A stretch of 64,000 bases of DNA, taken from NCBI RefSeq assembly GCF_018413645.1, contig NZ_JAHCDA010000004.1, positions 248,001 through 312,000 on the forward strand, in the 5' to 3' direction. This DNA is from Roseococcus pinisoli. GTDB lineage: Bacteria; Pseudomonadota; Alphaproteobacteria; Acetobacterales; Acetobacteraceae. Shown here one piece after another: positions 7,631-18,965 of the stretch. Position 1 is the stretch's first letter; the number at the start of each line of letters is the position of its first letter. A program made the position numbers and the translations under genes. The notes beneath the pieces are model-generated. The model did not search any database, was not told where the DNA came from, and was given only the letters and a program-made list of their open reading frames with translations.

Positions 7631-8899
7631 ATGTCCTCTCCTGACGACGCGCTGCGCGCGGCCCTGGCGCGGCACCGCGCCATTGCGACCTTCCTCCTTG
7701 TGGTCATGGGCGCCCTCACCTTCCTGGCCTATCGGCTGCCGCCCAACTTCTGGACCGAGCTCCTGGCGGCCTCCGCCAAGGCGGGCGTGGTGGGCGGCCT
7801 CGCCGACTGGTTCGCGGTGACGGCGCTGTTCCGGCGGCCCCTCGGCCTGCCCATCCCGCACACGGCCATCATCCCGCGGCAGAAGGAACGGCTGGGCCAG
7901 GGGCTCGGCCGCTTCGTCGCCAACCAGGTCTTCACCGAGGCCGAGCTGCGGCGCGTGATCGCGCGGCTGGATATCGGCGGCATCCTGGCGGGCTTCCTCG
8001 CCGATCCCAAGGCCTCGCGCCCCGCCGCCCAGGCGCTGGCCGCCGCGGTGCCGCGGCTGCTGCGCACGCTGGAGGACGGGCGGGCCCTGCGCCTCTCCGC
8101 CCGGCTGCTTCCCCGCGTCGCGGGCGGCCCCGGCGCCGCGAAGATCGTCGCGAAGGCCCTGCGCGCGCTCATGGCCGGCGGCCAGCACCAGGCGGTGTTC
8201 GACGTCGCCCTCGCCCAGCTCAAGATCGTGCTGGCGGCCAAGCAGGACGAGCTGCGCGACGCCATCAAGCGCCGCGTGCGCGAGCAGGGCGGCAAGCTGA
8301 TGGGCTGGGCCGCCGGTGCGTATGTCGCGGACAAGGTCCTGGCCGTGCTGAATTCGGAGCTCGAGAAGGTGGAGCCGGGCGAATCCGACCTCCGCCTCGC
8401 CTTCGAGACCTGGATCGAGAGCGAGATCACTCGGCTGGAGAACGACCCCGAGCGCGCCGCCGCCCTCGGCCGCTCCCTCCGCGCGGCGCTGTCGCATCCC
8501 TCGGTCGCGGAATGGCTCGGCGACGTCTGGGTCCGGCTGCGCGACGCGATCGCGGCCGATGCGGCCGATCCGGAGGGCCGCACCATCGGCTTCCTACAGA
8601 CCGCGCTGGTCAATACCGGCACCTTCCTGGCCGAGGACGAGGCGGCGCGCGCCCGTCTGAACGGCGCCGTGGAGGCCGCCTTCGCGACGCTGGTCCCCTC
8701 CGCCCAGGCACGCCTCGCCGAGTTCATCGCCGGCGTCGTGAAGAGCTGGGATACCGCCGAGGTGACGGAGAAGATCGAGCTCCGCGTCGGCAAGGACCTG
8801 CAATACGTCCGCATCAACGGGACCGTCGTGGGCTTCCTGGCGGGCGGCGCGCTCTATCTGCTCATCTTCGCGCTGAACGACGGGAGGGTGATCCACTGA
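7631..8899 (+). CDS. DUF445 family membrane protein
   Basis: A 422-residue DUF445 protein. One N-terminal membrane segment (ATFLLVVMGALTFLAYRL) is followed by the family hallmark KAGVVGGLADWFAVTALFRRPLG. A long, mostly helical region then leads to a C-terminal membrane segment (VGFLAGGALYLLIFAL). The biochemical role of the family is unknown. The ATG at 7631 was preferred to one at 7622 because AGGA lies 8 nt upstream of it. Its stop overlaps the start of the MaoC-like gene by one base (TGATG). It diverges from znuC across the Zur-like site. Confidence 0.85.
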   Translation: MSSPDDALRAALARHRAIATFLLVVMGALTFLAYRLPPNFWTELLAASAKAGVVGGLADWFAVTALFRRPLGLPIPHTAIIPRQKERLGQGLGRFVANQVFTEAELRRVIARLDIGGILAGFLADPKASRPAAQALAAAVPRLLRTLEDGRALRLSARLLPRVAGGPGAAKIVAKALRALMAGGQHQAVFDVALAQLKIVLAAKQDELRDAIKRRVREQGGKLMGWAAGAYVADKVLAVLNSELEKVEPGESDLRLAFETWIESEITRLENDPERAAALGRSLRAALSHPSVAEWLGDVWVRLRDAIAADAADPEGRTIGFLQTALVNTGTFLAEDEAARARLNGAVEAAFATLVPSAQARLAEFIAGVVKSWDTAEVTEKIELRVGKDLQYVRINGTVVGFLAGGALYLLIFALNDGRVIH

Positions 8900-9348
8900 T
8901 GCTGACGCCGCTGAGCTCCTTCGACGAACTGTCCCTCGGGCAGGACTTCGCCTTCGGCTCCTTCGCCCTGAGCCAGGAAGAGATCATCGCCTATGCCGAG
9001 AAGTTCGACCCGCAGCCCTTCCACCTCGACCCCGAGGCCGCGAAGGCCGCGCCGCTCTTCGGCGGCCTGGTGGCGAGCGGGCTGCACACCATGGGCGCCT
9101 GCTTCGGCCTGATCATGGGCAGCGGCCTCTGGCGCGCCATCAGCCTGGGCGGCAGCCAGATCGACACGAAATGGCCGGCGCCGCTGCGCCCGGACGAGAC
9201 GGTCGCCGTCACGGGGGTGGTGGAGACGCTGAAGCCCTCGAAGTCCAAGCCCGAGCTCGGCGTCGCCACCATGCGCTACACGGGCACGCGCCTCGCGGAC
9301 CAGAAGCCCGTCATCGAGATGATCGCGACGCATTTCCTGCGTCGCTGA
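8899..9348 (+). CDS. MaoC-like hotdog dehydratase
   Basis: A 149-residue single-domain hotdog protein of the MaoC/R-specific enoyl-CoA hydratase family. The hydratase-type motif is YAEKFDPQPFHLDPEAA (Asp and His expected to be catalytic) followed by FGGLVASGLHT, around residues 30-65. It likely hydrates an enoyl-CoA or a related thioester; the exact substrate is unknown. It is translationally coupled to the DUF445 gene by a one-base stop/start overlap. It converges with a Bug-family gene 37 bp away. Confidence 0.85.
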   Translation: MLTPLSSFDELSLGQDFAFGSFALSQEEIIAYAEKFDPQPFHLDPEAAKAAPLFGGLVASGLHTMGACFGLIMGSGLWRAISLGGSQIDTKWPAPLRPDETVAVTGVVETLKPSKSKPELGVATMRYTGTRLADQKPVIEMIATHFLRR

Positions 9349-9385
9349 GGCGCGGTAACCGGGATGACCGTGCGGATGCCGCCGG

Positions 9386-10360
9386 TCATTCCATCGAAAG
9401 GTTGAGCGCCCGCACGAGCGGCACCCAGCGCTCCCGGTCGCGATCCATATAGGCATCGACGGCCGCCCCCTCCCGCGGCGGGAGAAGGAGGAGGCCCGTC
9501 GGCTCGAAGCGGGCACGCAGCTCGCCCTGGGCAAGGATCCGGTTCGTCGCTTCCCGCAGCCTTCCGACGACAGGGGCCGGCGTCGCCCGCGGCAGGGCCA
9601 ACCCGTACCAGCCCAGCGCCTGGAAATCGGGAAAGCCGCTCTCCGCCACCGTCGGCACGTCCGGCAGCACGGAGACGCGCGCCTCCGAGGTGACGGCCAG
9701 GGGGACGACACGGCCGGCCTGGATATTGGGCACGGCGCCGGAGATGACCTCGGACATCATCTGCACGTCTCCGCCGATGACCGAGAGCATGGCCGCCGCG
9801 CTGCCCGGATAGGGCACGTGAACCAGCTGGATGCCCGCCGCCTTGGCGAACATCTCCCCCGCCAGGTGCAGCGAGGTGGCGATGCCGGAGGAGGAGAAGT
9901 TCACCCGGCCCGGATGGCTGCGCGCGTAGCTCACCAGCTCCGCCAGGCTGCGCGCGGGGAACTGCGTGTTCACGACGAAGACGACCGGCACCTCGGCCAT
10001 GATGGAAACCATCGTGAAGTCCCGCACCGGATCGTAGGGCAGGTTCCGCTGGAGGCTCGGATTCAGGACGAAGGTCGTGCCGGTGCCGAGCAGCATGGTG
10101 TAGCCGTCGGGCCGCGCCGTGGCGACGGCCTGCGCCCCGATCGCGGTGCCGGCGCCGCCGCGGTTCTCCACGATGACCGGCTGCCCGAACTCGCGGGAAA
10201 GCTGTTCCGCAAAGGCGCGTCCGAGGAGGTCATTCGTCGCGCCGGGCGGATAGGGCACCACCAGGCGCAGCGGGTGATCCGGATATTGCGCGGAGGCCTT
10301 GAAGGGCAGGACGAGCGCGCAGGCGGCGGCGAGCGCGTAGACGAAGGAATGTAGGCGCAT
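9386..10360 (-). CDS. TctC/Bug-family extracytoplasmic solute-binding protein
   Basis: A 324-residue Bug-family periplasmic protein. It has a Sec signal peptide (MRLHSFVYALAAACALVLPF, cleavage after KASA near residue 24). The mature part begins QYPDHPLRLVVPYPPGATND and continues with VIVENRGGAGT, NFSSSGIATSLHLAGEMF and VPTVAESGFPDFQ. It is expected to bind a carboxylate in the periplasm. It lies 56 bp downstream of an SsuD-like flavin monooxygenase on the same strand, and a LysR gene diverges from that pair, making a three-gene catabolic unit. No TctA/TctB membrane subunits accompany it. Confidence 0.9.
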   Translation of the reverse strand: MRLHSFVYALAAACALVLPFKASAQYPDHPLRLVVPYPPGATNDLLGRAFAEQLSREFGQPVIVENRGGAGTAIGAQAVATARPDGYTMLLGTGTTFVLNPSLQRNLPYDPVRDFTMVSIMAEVPVVFVVNTQFPARSLAELVSYARSHPGRVNFSSSGIATSLHLAGEMFAKAAGIQLVHVPYPGSAAAMLSVIGGDVQMMSEVISGAVPNIQAGRVVPLAVTSEARVSVLPDVPTVAESGFPDFQALGWYGLALPRATPAPVVGRLREATNRILAQGELRARFEPTGLLLLPPREGAAVDAYMDRDRERWVPLVRALNLSME

Positions 10361-10416
10361 GAAGGCGTCTCTCTCCGAGATCGGTTCTTGTTCCTGGACG
10401 TCCTGGCGGGCCTGGA

Positions 10417-11484
10417 TCAGGCGGCGGCGGCCCGATCCAGCTCGGTCGCGCCGGCCTTCAGCATGGGGATCAGCTCGCGGCCGAACTCGGTGGTATCGGC
10501 CACCGGATCGAAGCCGCGGATGAGGAAGGAGCCGACGCCCAGCTCGTAGTATTTGAGCATCGCATCCGCCACCTGCCGAGGCGTTCCCACAAGGCAGGAG
10601 GTGTTGCCCTTGGCGCCGGTCGCCTTGGCGATGGGGAGCCAGAGGCGTTCGTCATGCACGTCGCCGCGCGCGGCGATGGCGAGCATCCGCTCCGCCGACT
10701 TGTCCTGGGCATGCCGCGGCAGGCCGGCGTTCTCGAGGTCCTGCAGCATCTTTCGGGCCTTGTCCCAGGCCTGCCCCTCGGTGGGCGCGATGATGGGGCG
10801 GAAGGAGATGTTGAAGCCCGGGGCACGGCCGAATTTTGCGGCACGTCGGCGGAAATCCGCCATGCGCTCGGCGGTCTCCTTCAGCGGCTCGCCATAGAGG
10901 GCGTAGCAATCGCAGTGCTCGGCGCCCATCTCGATGGCCGCTTCGGAGGAGCCGCCGAAGAACAGCTTGGGATAGGGCTGCTGCAACGGCTTCACCGCGC
11001 TCCAGGCACCGTTGAACCTGTAGTAGCGGCCCGCATGGTCGAAGGGTGTGCTCGAGGTCCAGAGCTTGCGGATGACGCCCAGATACTCGGCGGCCCGCGC
11101 GTAGCGGTCGTCCTTCGACAGGAAATCGCCTTCGCTCTCCTGCTCCTTGTCGGTCACGCCGGCGATGATGTGCATCGACAGGCGGCCATTGGAGAGATGG
11201 TCGAAGGTCGCGGCCGCGCGCGCGGCCAGGGTCGGCGAGACGATGCCGGGGCGATGGGCGATCAGATAGGACAACGTCTTCGTATGGGCCGCGGCATAGG
11301 AGGCAACATTGAAACCCTCGGCCGACGACGAATAATACCCGACCAGAACCTGATCAAATCCCGCATTCTCGTGGGTCTGGGCGAATTCCTTCAGGAAAGA
11401 AGGCGATACGCCGCCGGCAATGACATGCAGGGTTGTTCCCTTCGGGGGCTCGACCCCGATCATTCCGATAACTCTCACCGACAT
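10417..11484 (-). CDS. LLM-class flavin-dependent monooxygenase, SsuD-like
   Basis: A 355-residue luciferase-like monooxygenase (bacterial luciferase / alkanesulfonate monooxygenase clan). Family features include AYLIAHRPG-type core strands (TLSYLIAHRPGIVSPTLAAR), the FDHLSNGRLSMHIIAGV motif and PKLFFGGSSEAAIEMGAEH, which line the FMNH2 pocket in SsuD. It would use reduced flavin and O2 to oxidise a small substrate such as a sulfonate, but the substrate is not determined. No flavin reductase is adjacent. GAGGAAGC precedes the ATG. It is transcribed with the downstream Bug gene and diverges from a LysR gene. Confidence 0.88.
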   Translation of the reverse strand: MSVRVIGMIGVEPPKGTTLHVIAGGVSPSFLKEFAQTHENAGFDQVLVGYYSSSAEGFNVASYAAAHTKTLSYLIAHRPGIVSPTLAARAAATFDHLSNGRLSMHIIAGVTDKEQESEGDFLSKDDRYARAAEYLGVIRKLWTSSTPFDHAGRYYRFNGAWSAVKPLQQPYPKLFFGGSSEAAIEMGAEHCDCYALYGEPLKETAERMADFRRRAAKFGRAPGFNISFRPIIAPTEGQAWDKARKMLQDLENAGLPRHAQDKSAERMLAIAARGDVHDERLWLPIAKATGAKGNTSCLVGTPRQVADAMLKYYELGVGSFLIRGFDPVADTTEFGRELIPMLKAGATELDRAAAA

Positions 11485-11583
11485 GCGGATGCTTCCTCTA
11501 TATTTTTATGATTCATCATTCTGCTCCACGCTCGATGAATTGGAGCACGGAAGGCGCAGATCAAATTCTTGGACGACCCATCC

Positions 11584-11608
11584 TTGTCCGAACGGACACC
11601 TCGGACAA
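11584..11608. promoter_or_regulatory. Nested inverted repeats, candidate LysR operator
   Basis: TTGTCCG at 11584-11590 pairs with CGGACA at 11593-11598 (2-bp spacer) and also, perfectly over 7 bp, with CGGACAA at 11602-11608 (11-bp spacer). The left arm is thus shared by two nested dyads. The second dyad fits the T-N11-A spacing typical of LysR recognition sites. It lies about 100 bp before the monooxygenase start and 74 bp before the LysR start, followed by an A/T-rich stretch suitable for a promoter. It probably controls both genes. Confidence 0.6.
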
Positions 11609-11681
11609 ACAAATATTTTAGATATGTTTTGGATCGAATTTTTCGATACGATGGGCTGCCCGAGAGAGATCAAAGCCGTCG

Positions 11682-12641
11682 ATGAACATCAAACAGCTTG
11701 AGGCCTTCCTCGCGATCGCCCGACACGGAAGCTTCGTGGAGGCGGCCGAAAGGCTCAACCTGACGCAGTCGACCGTTTCCGCCCGGATCAAGGAGCTGGA
11801 GCAGGACCTCGCCGTTCCCCTGTTCGATCGAACGCGGCGCCAGATCCAGTTGACGCCTAAGGGCCGCGAGCTGCTGGACTATGCGGATCGCGCCCTGGCG
11901 CTGCAGCAGGAAATCAAGCGCCGCATCGGCTCGCCGGAGGCACTGGCCGGCGTGGTGCGCATCGGTGTCGCGGAGCTCATCGCCGTGACCTGGCTGCCGC
12001 GCTTCACCGCGATGGTGCGTGAGCGCTATCCCGCCGTCACCCTGCAATTCGAAGTGGCGATGAACCCGTCCATGCTCAACGGCGTGCGATCCGGGGATCT
12101 CGACATCGGGCTCATCATCCAGCCGGAGCGGCAGACGGAGCTGGAGATGCGGCACCTCGGCACCGTCCCCTTCGCCTGGATGGCCGGCACCAGCTTTGAG
12201 TTGCCCGAGCGCGCCGTGACGGCCGAGGACCTGCGGCGCTGGCCGATCATCTATCAGAGCGCCGATTCCTACATGAACCAGCTGATGAACTCGATCCTGT
12301 ACCCCGGGGGCGGAGGGCGCCGGAGCGGGACCTCCTGCAACAGCCTGGCGGCGCGCATCTCGCTGACCGCCGCGGGCCTCGGCGTCAGCCTCATGCCGCT
12401 GACGACACTAGGACGGGACATCCAGGAGGGACGCCTCCGCATTCTGCCGATCGAGCCGCGCCATGTGGAGGTCAGCTACAGCGCGGTATGCGCGATCTCG
12501 GACAGCGCGCCGGGCTTCCGCCTGCTCATGGACCTGGCGGTGGCGGCCAGTTCATTCCAGGGCGTCGCGGAGGTTTCCACGCCCCCCGCTCCGCTGGCAT
12601 CCGGCGAAGCCTTTCCAGGCGAAAGCGGCGGCCCTCCATAG
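11682..12641 (+). CDS. LysR-family transcriptional regulator
   Basis: A 319-residue LysR regulator. The N-terminal winged helix-turn-helix (NIKQLEAFLAIARHGSFVEA and LNLTQSTVSARIKELEQ, residues 2-45) is followed by a linker helix and the periplasmic-binding-like effector domain (GVVRIGVAELIAVTWLPRF from about residue 92). The tail after residue 290 is Pro/Ala-rich and not part of the fold. It diverges from the monooxygenase/Bug operon across a 197-bp region containing a nested inverted repeat, so it most likely regulates that operon and itself. The effector may be the imported substrate (inference). Confidence 0.9.
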   Translation: MNIKQLEAFLAIARHGSFVEAAERLNLTQSTVSARIKELEQDLAVPLFDRTRRQIQLTPKGRELLDYADRALALQQEIKRRIGSPEALAGVVRIGVAELIAVTWLPRFTAMVRERYPAVTLQFEVAMNPSMLNGVRSGDLDIGLIIQPERQTELEMRHLGTVPFAWMAGTSFELPERAVTAEDLRRWPIIYQSADSYMNQLMNSILYPGGGGRRSGTSCNSLAARISLTAAGLGVSLMPLTTLGRDIQEGRLRILPIEPRHVEVSYSAVCAISDSAPGFRLLMDLAVAASSFQGVAEVSTPPAPLASGEAFPGESGGPP

Positions 12642-12672
12642 CCTTGTGGGCCGTGCGACACCGTCGGCGCCC

Positions 12673-12710
12673 AAAAACGAAAAAGGCGGGCCCGGTTGCC
12701 CGGGCCCGCC
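12673..12710 (-). terminator. Rho-independent terminator of fusA
   Basis: Read on the minus strand, a perfect 11-bp GC stem (12685-12695 with 12700-12710, 4-nt loop) is followed by TTTTTCGTTTTT. It starts 20 bp after the EF-G stop. This is the strongest canonical intrinsic terminator in the window. Confidence 0.93.
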
Positions 12711-12729
12711 CTTCACGGCGCGTCGGCGA

Positions 12730-14811
<2,082 letters not shown>

Positions 14812-15060
14812 TTTAGGCCTCCATGCGGCAAGGCAGGACAGCGCCTCTCGGCACCGCCTGCCCCATCTCTTACGGTCAAATATGTACAGTGCCGGGGAAA
14901 TGCCCTCTCCAGACCGGATTTGCAAGACATGACTTGCAGATCGGCCCAGCGACCCCACCCGGGATTGCTTCTTGTAGCACGGGACGGCGCGGCAAGGCGA
15001 GGTTATCGCGAAAGCGGGCACCAAGGCGGGCCGGATCGGATGTCTCCGCCGGCCCGGGGG

Positions 15061-15084
15061 CCGCGGCCTCCGAAGAGGCCGCGG
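15061..15084 (-). terminator. UUCG-loop hairpin terminator after aspartate aminotransferase
   Basis: A perfect 10-bp stem (CCGCGGCCTC / GAGGCCGCGG) with a tetraloop that reads TTCG on the minus strand lies 7 bp after the aminotransferase stop codon. C(UUCG)G loops are unusually stable and common in bacterial terminators. No clear T-run follows, so it may act as an RNA-stabilising or weak termination hairpin. Confidence 0.65.
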
Positions 15085-15091
15085 AAGTGGT

Positions 15092-16360
<1,269 letters not shown>

Positions 16361-17137
16361 TCAACCCGCGCGCCCGCGAATCGCCCATGCAACGGCGCCG
16401 GCCAGGCTCGCGAACCCCAGCAGGACGACGGCCAGGGCATTGGCCTCCGGCGTCATGCCGAGGCGCAGCTGCGAGAAGAGGTAGACGGGCAGCGTCGTCG
16501 CCCCCGGCCCGGAGACGAAGCTCGCCACCACCACGTCGTCCAGCGAAAGCGTGAAGGCCAGCAGCCAGCCGGCCGCGAGGCTCGGCCAGATCAGCGGCAG
16601 CGTGACGGTGCGGAAAGTGACGAAGGACGTCGCCCCGAGGTCGGCCGCGGCCTCCTCCAACCGGGGATCGAGCGCGGCCAGCCGCGCCTGCACCAGCACC
16701 GCCACATAGGCCATGCCCAGCGCCGAATGGGCGAGCCAGACCGTCACCGCGCCGCGCTGGGAGGGCCAGCCCGTCAGCGCTTGGAGGCCCACGAAGAGCA
16801 GCAGCAGCGCGAGACCGGTCACCACCTCAGGCAGGACCAGGGGCGCGCCGGCCAGGGCGCCGAAGACCGGCCGACCGACGAAGGGACCGTGCCGCGCCAG
16901 GACCCAGCCCAGCGCCAGGCCCAGCAGCGTCGCGAGGCTCGCGGCCGCCATGCCCACGCGCAGCGAGAGCCAGGCGGCCTCCAGGATGCGCTCGTTGCGG
17001 GCCAGGGCGCCGAACCAGCGCAGCGAGAAGCCGCCCCATTCGAAGGGGGTGCGGCTGTCCGAGAAGGCATAGGCCGCCAGCAGCAGGACCGGCGCCCAGA
17101 GGAAGAGGAGGCCGAGGGTGAGGAGCGCCCGCCTCAT
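16361..17137 (-). CDS. potI: Putrescine/spermidine ABC transporter permease, PotI/PotC-like
   Basis: A 258-residue inner-membrane permease with six hydrophobic segments. The EAA loop EEAAADLGATSFVTFRTVTLPLIWPSL (about residues 160-186) is the contact site for the ATPase. It is the fourth gene of a four-gene polyamine-type operon and overlaps the upstream permease by 4 bp (ATGA). PotC/PotI-type subunits are the second permease of such systems. Assignment to the putrescine branch rests mainly on the binding protein at the head of the operon. Confidence 0.87.
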   Translation of the reverse strand: MRRALLTLGLLFLWAPVLLLAAYAFSDSRTPFEWGGFSLRWFGALARNERILEAAWLSLRVGMAAASLATLLGLALGWVLARHGPFVGRPVFGALAGAPLVLPEVVTGLALLLLFVGLQALTGWPSQRGAVTVWLAHSALGMAYVAVLVQARLAALDPRLEEAAADLGATSFVTFRTVTLPLIWPSLAAGWLLAFTLSLDDVVVASFVSGPGATTLPVYLFSQLRLGMTPEANALAVVLLGFASLAGAVAWAIRGRAG

Positions 17138-17970
17138 TTCGCCACCGACAGCCGCTGGTAGAGGGCGATGGGCACCAGCAGCAGGGCCAGCAGCGCCGTC
17201 GAAAGCGCCGCCGCCGCCGGCCAGTCGCGCGTCTGGAAGAACTCGCCCCAGATGGCGCGGCCGATGAGCATGGAATCGGGCGCGCCCAGCATCTCGGGGA
17301 TCACCACCTCCCCCGCCGCCGGGATGAAGACCAGCAGGAAGGCCGCCGCCGCGGCCGGGGCGGCGAGCGGCAAGGTGACGGTGGCGAAGACGGTGGCCGG
17401 CCGCGCGCCGAGATCGGCCGCCGCCTCTTCCAGGGAAAGGTCGCGCTTGGCCAGCGCGGCGGTCAGCGGCAGCACGGCGAAGGGAAGATACGAATGCACC
17501 ATGCCGAGCAGCAGCGCGCCATCCGAATAGAGCAGCGGCAGGGGCTCGGCGATGACACCCAGCTGCATGAGCACGCCGTTGATCCAGCCATTGTCGCGCA
17601 GCAGCCCGACCCAGGCGGTCAGGCGCAGTACGAAGCCCGTCCAGAAGGGCAGCAGCACCAGGGCCAGCAGCAGGGGCTGGCGGCCGGGCGGGGCGCTGGC
17701 GATGCCCATCGCCATGGCGAAGCCCAGCACGAGGCAAAGCGCGGCCGTCACGCTGGCCAGACGCAGCGAGCGCAGGAAGGTGTCGAGGTAGAAGCTGTCC
17801 TCGAAGATCAGCCCCCAGGCCTCCAGGCTGCCCTGCCAGCCGTCGCGGCCGATCGGCGGGATGACGGGCGGCACCCCGCTGTCGGGCGTGCCGAAGCCCA
17901 TGCCGATCACGATGGCGAGGGGCGTGGCGACGAGGCCCAGCAGCGCCAGCCAGGCGAGGCCGCGCGTCAT
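17134..17970 (-). CDS. potH: Putrescine/spermidine ABC transporter permease, PotH/PotB-like
   Basis: A 278-residue inner-membrane permease. An N-terminal membrane helix is followed by a large periplasmic loop and five further helices. The EAA motif EEAAADLGARPATVFATVTLPLAAP lies near residues 192-216. It pairs with the PotI-like subunit to form the polyamine channel. Starts and stops overlap by 4 bp with both neighbours (ATGA), a tight operon arrangement implying translational coupling. An alternative would be a different PotABC-family substrate such as a thiamine- or opine-type compound. Confidence 0.87.
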   Translation of the reverse strand: MTRGLAWLALLGLVATPLAIVIGMGFGTPDSGVPPVIPPIGRDGWQGSLEAWGLIFEDSFYLDTFLRSLRLASVTAALCLVLGFAMAMGIASAPPGRQPLLLALVLLPFWTGFVLRLTAWVGLLRDNGWINGVLMQLGVIAEPLPLLYSDGALLLGMVHSYLPFAVLPLTAALAKRDLSLEEAAADLGARPATVFATVTLPLAAPAAAAAFLLVFIPAAGEVVIPEMLGAPDSMLIGRAIWGEFFQTRDWPAAAALSTALLALLLVPIALYQRLSVAK

Positions 17971-18965
17971 GCAGCAAGCGGCGCGAGGGCCGCGGCATCC
18001 CAGGCGAGATGGAGGCTCGCCCCCGGCTCGGGCAGCGGCGCGCCGGCCGGCAGGATGACGCGCAGCAGCGGCCCGCCCTCCACCTGCGCGAGCAGCACGG
18101 CGTCGCCGCCGCGGAAAGCCAGGTCGGCGACGCGGGCGGTGACACCGTTGGCCTCAGGCGGATGATCCACGCGGCGGATACGCTCCGGCCGCAGCGCATA
18201 GGCCGGCGCCGGCGTCTCGGCCCGCAGCGGCAGCGTGCCGGCCTCGATGACATTCGCCGCCCCCAGGAAACGCGCGATGGAGCGCGTCGCCGGCCGCTCG
18301 TAGAGCTCGCGGGGCGCGGCCACCTGGGCAATGCGGCCCTGTTCCAGCACCGCCACGCGATCGGCCAGGGCCAGCGCCTCGGCCTGGTCATGCGTCACCA
18401 TCACGAAACTCGCACCGAGGCGCCGCTGCAGCGCGCGCAGCTCCAGCCCCGTGCGCTCGCGCAGGCCGGAATCGAGCGCGCCCAGCGGCTCGTCCAGCAG
18501 GATCAGCGAGGGGCGGCGCGCCAGCGCGCGGGCCAGCGCCACACGCTGTTGCTGCCCGCCCGAGAGCTGGCGCGGCCGGCGCGCCTCCATGCCCGCGAGG
18601 CCGACCAGCGCCACCAGCTCCGCCACCCGGGCCGCGATGGCCGCCCTGCCCTCGCCCGCGCGCCGCAGCCCATAGGCGATGTTGTCGGCGACGCTGAGAT
18701 GCGGGAACAGCGCGTAGGACTGGAACATCATCGCGACGTCGCGCGCCGGCGGCGGGTCGCGCGTGATATCGGCGCCGCGCAGCAGCACGCGCCCGGCATC
18801 CGGGGGCTCGAAACCCGCCACGACGCGCAGCAGCGTGGACTTGCCCGAGCCGGAGCCGCCGAGCAGGGCGAAGAACTCGCCCGCGCCGATCTCCAGCGAG
18901 AGGTTGTCCAGCGCGGCGACCGCGCCGAAGCGCCGGGTCACCCCTTCCAGGGCGAGTAGGCTCAC
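17967..18965 (-). CDS. potG: Putrescine/spermidine ABC transporter ATP-binding protein, PotG/PotA-like
   Basis: A 332-residue ABC ATPase. Walker A is GGSGSGKST (residues 35-43), the signature LSGGQQQRVALARAL, Walker B SLILLDEPLGALD and the H-loop MVTHDQAEAL. A C-terminal regulatory TOBE domain covers about residues 235-330 (YALRPERIRRVD). These features place it in the CUT1/PotA-like group. It supplies energy to the permeases encoded immediately downstream and overlaps both flanking genes by 4 bp. Confidence 0.9.
   Translation of the reverse strand: MSLLALEGVTRRFGAVAALDNLSLEIGAGEFFALLGGSGSGKSTLLRVVAGFEPPDAGRVLLRGADITRDPPPARDVAMMFQSYALFPHLSVADNIAYGLRRAGEGRAAIAARVAELVALVGLAGMEARRPRQLSGGQQQRVALARALARRPSLILLDEPLGALDSGLRERTGLELRALQRRLGASFVMVTHDQAEALALADRVAVLEQGRIAQVAAPRELYERPATRSIARFLGAANVIEAGTLPLRAETPAPAYALRPERIRRVDHPPEANGVTARVADLAFRGGDAVLLAQVEGGPLLRVILPAGAPLPEPGASLHLAWDAAALAPLAA

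Noticed and set aside
9364-9389. Terminator-like ATGACCG / CGGTCAT pair after the MaoC gene
   Set aside because: The 7-bp arms have a long 12-nt loop and the right arm lies inside the convergent Bug gene end; too weak.
14812-15060. Possible gene upstream of fusA
   Set aside because: Frames here are extensions of shadows; no ribosome site or conserved protein; treated as promoter region.
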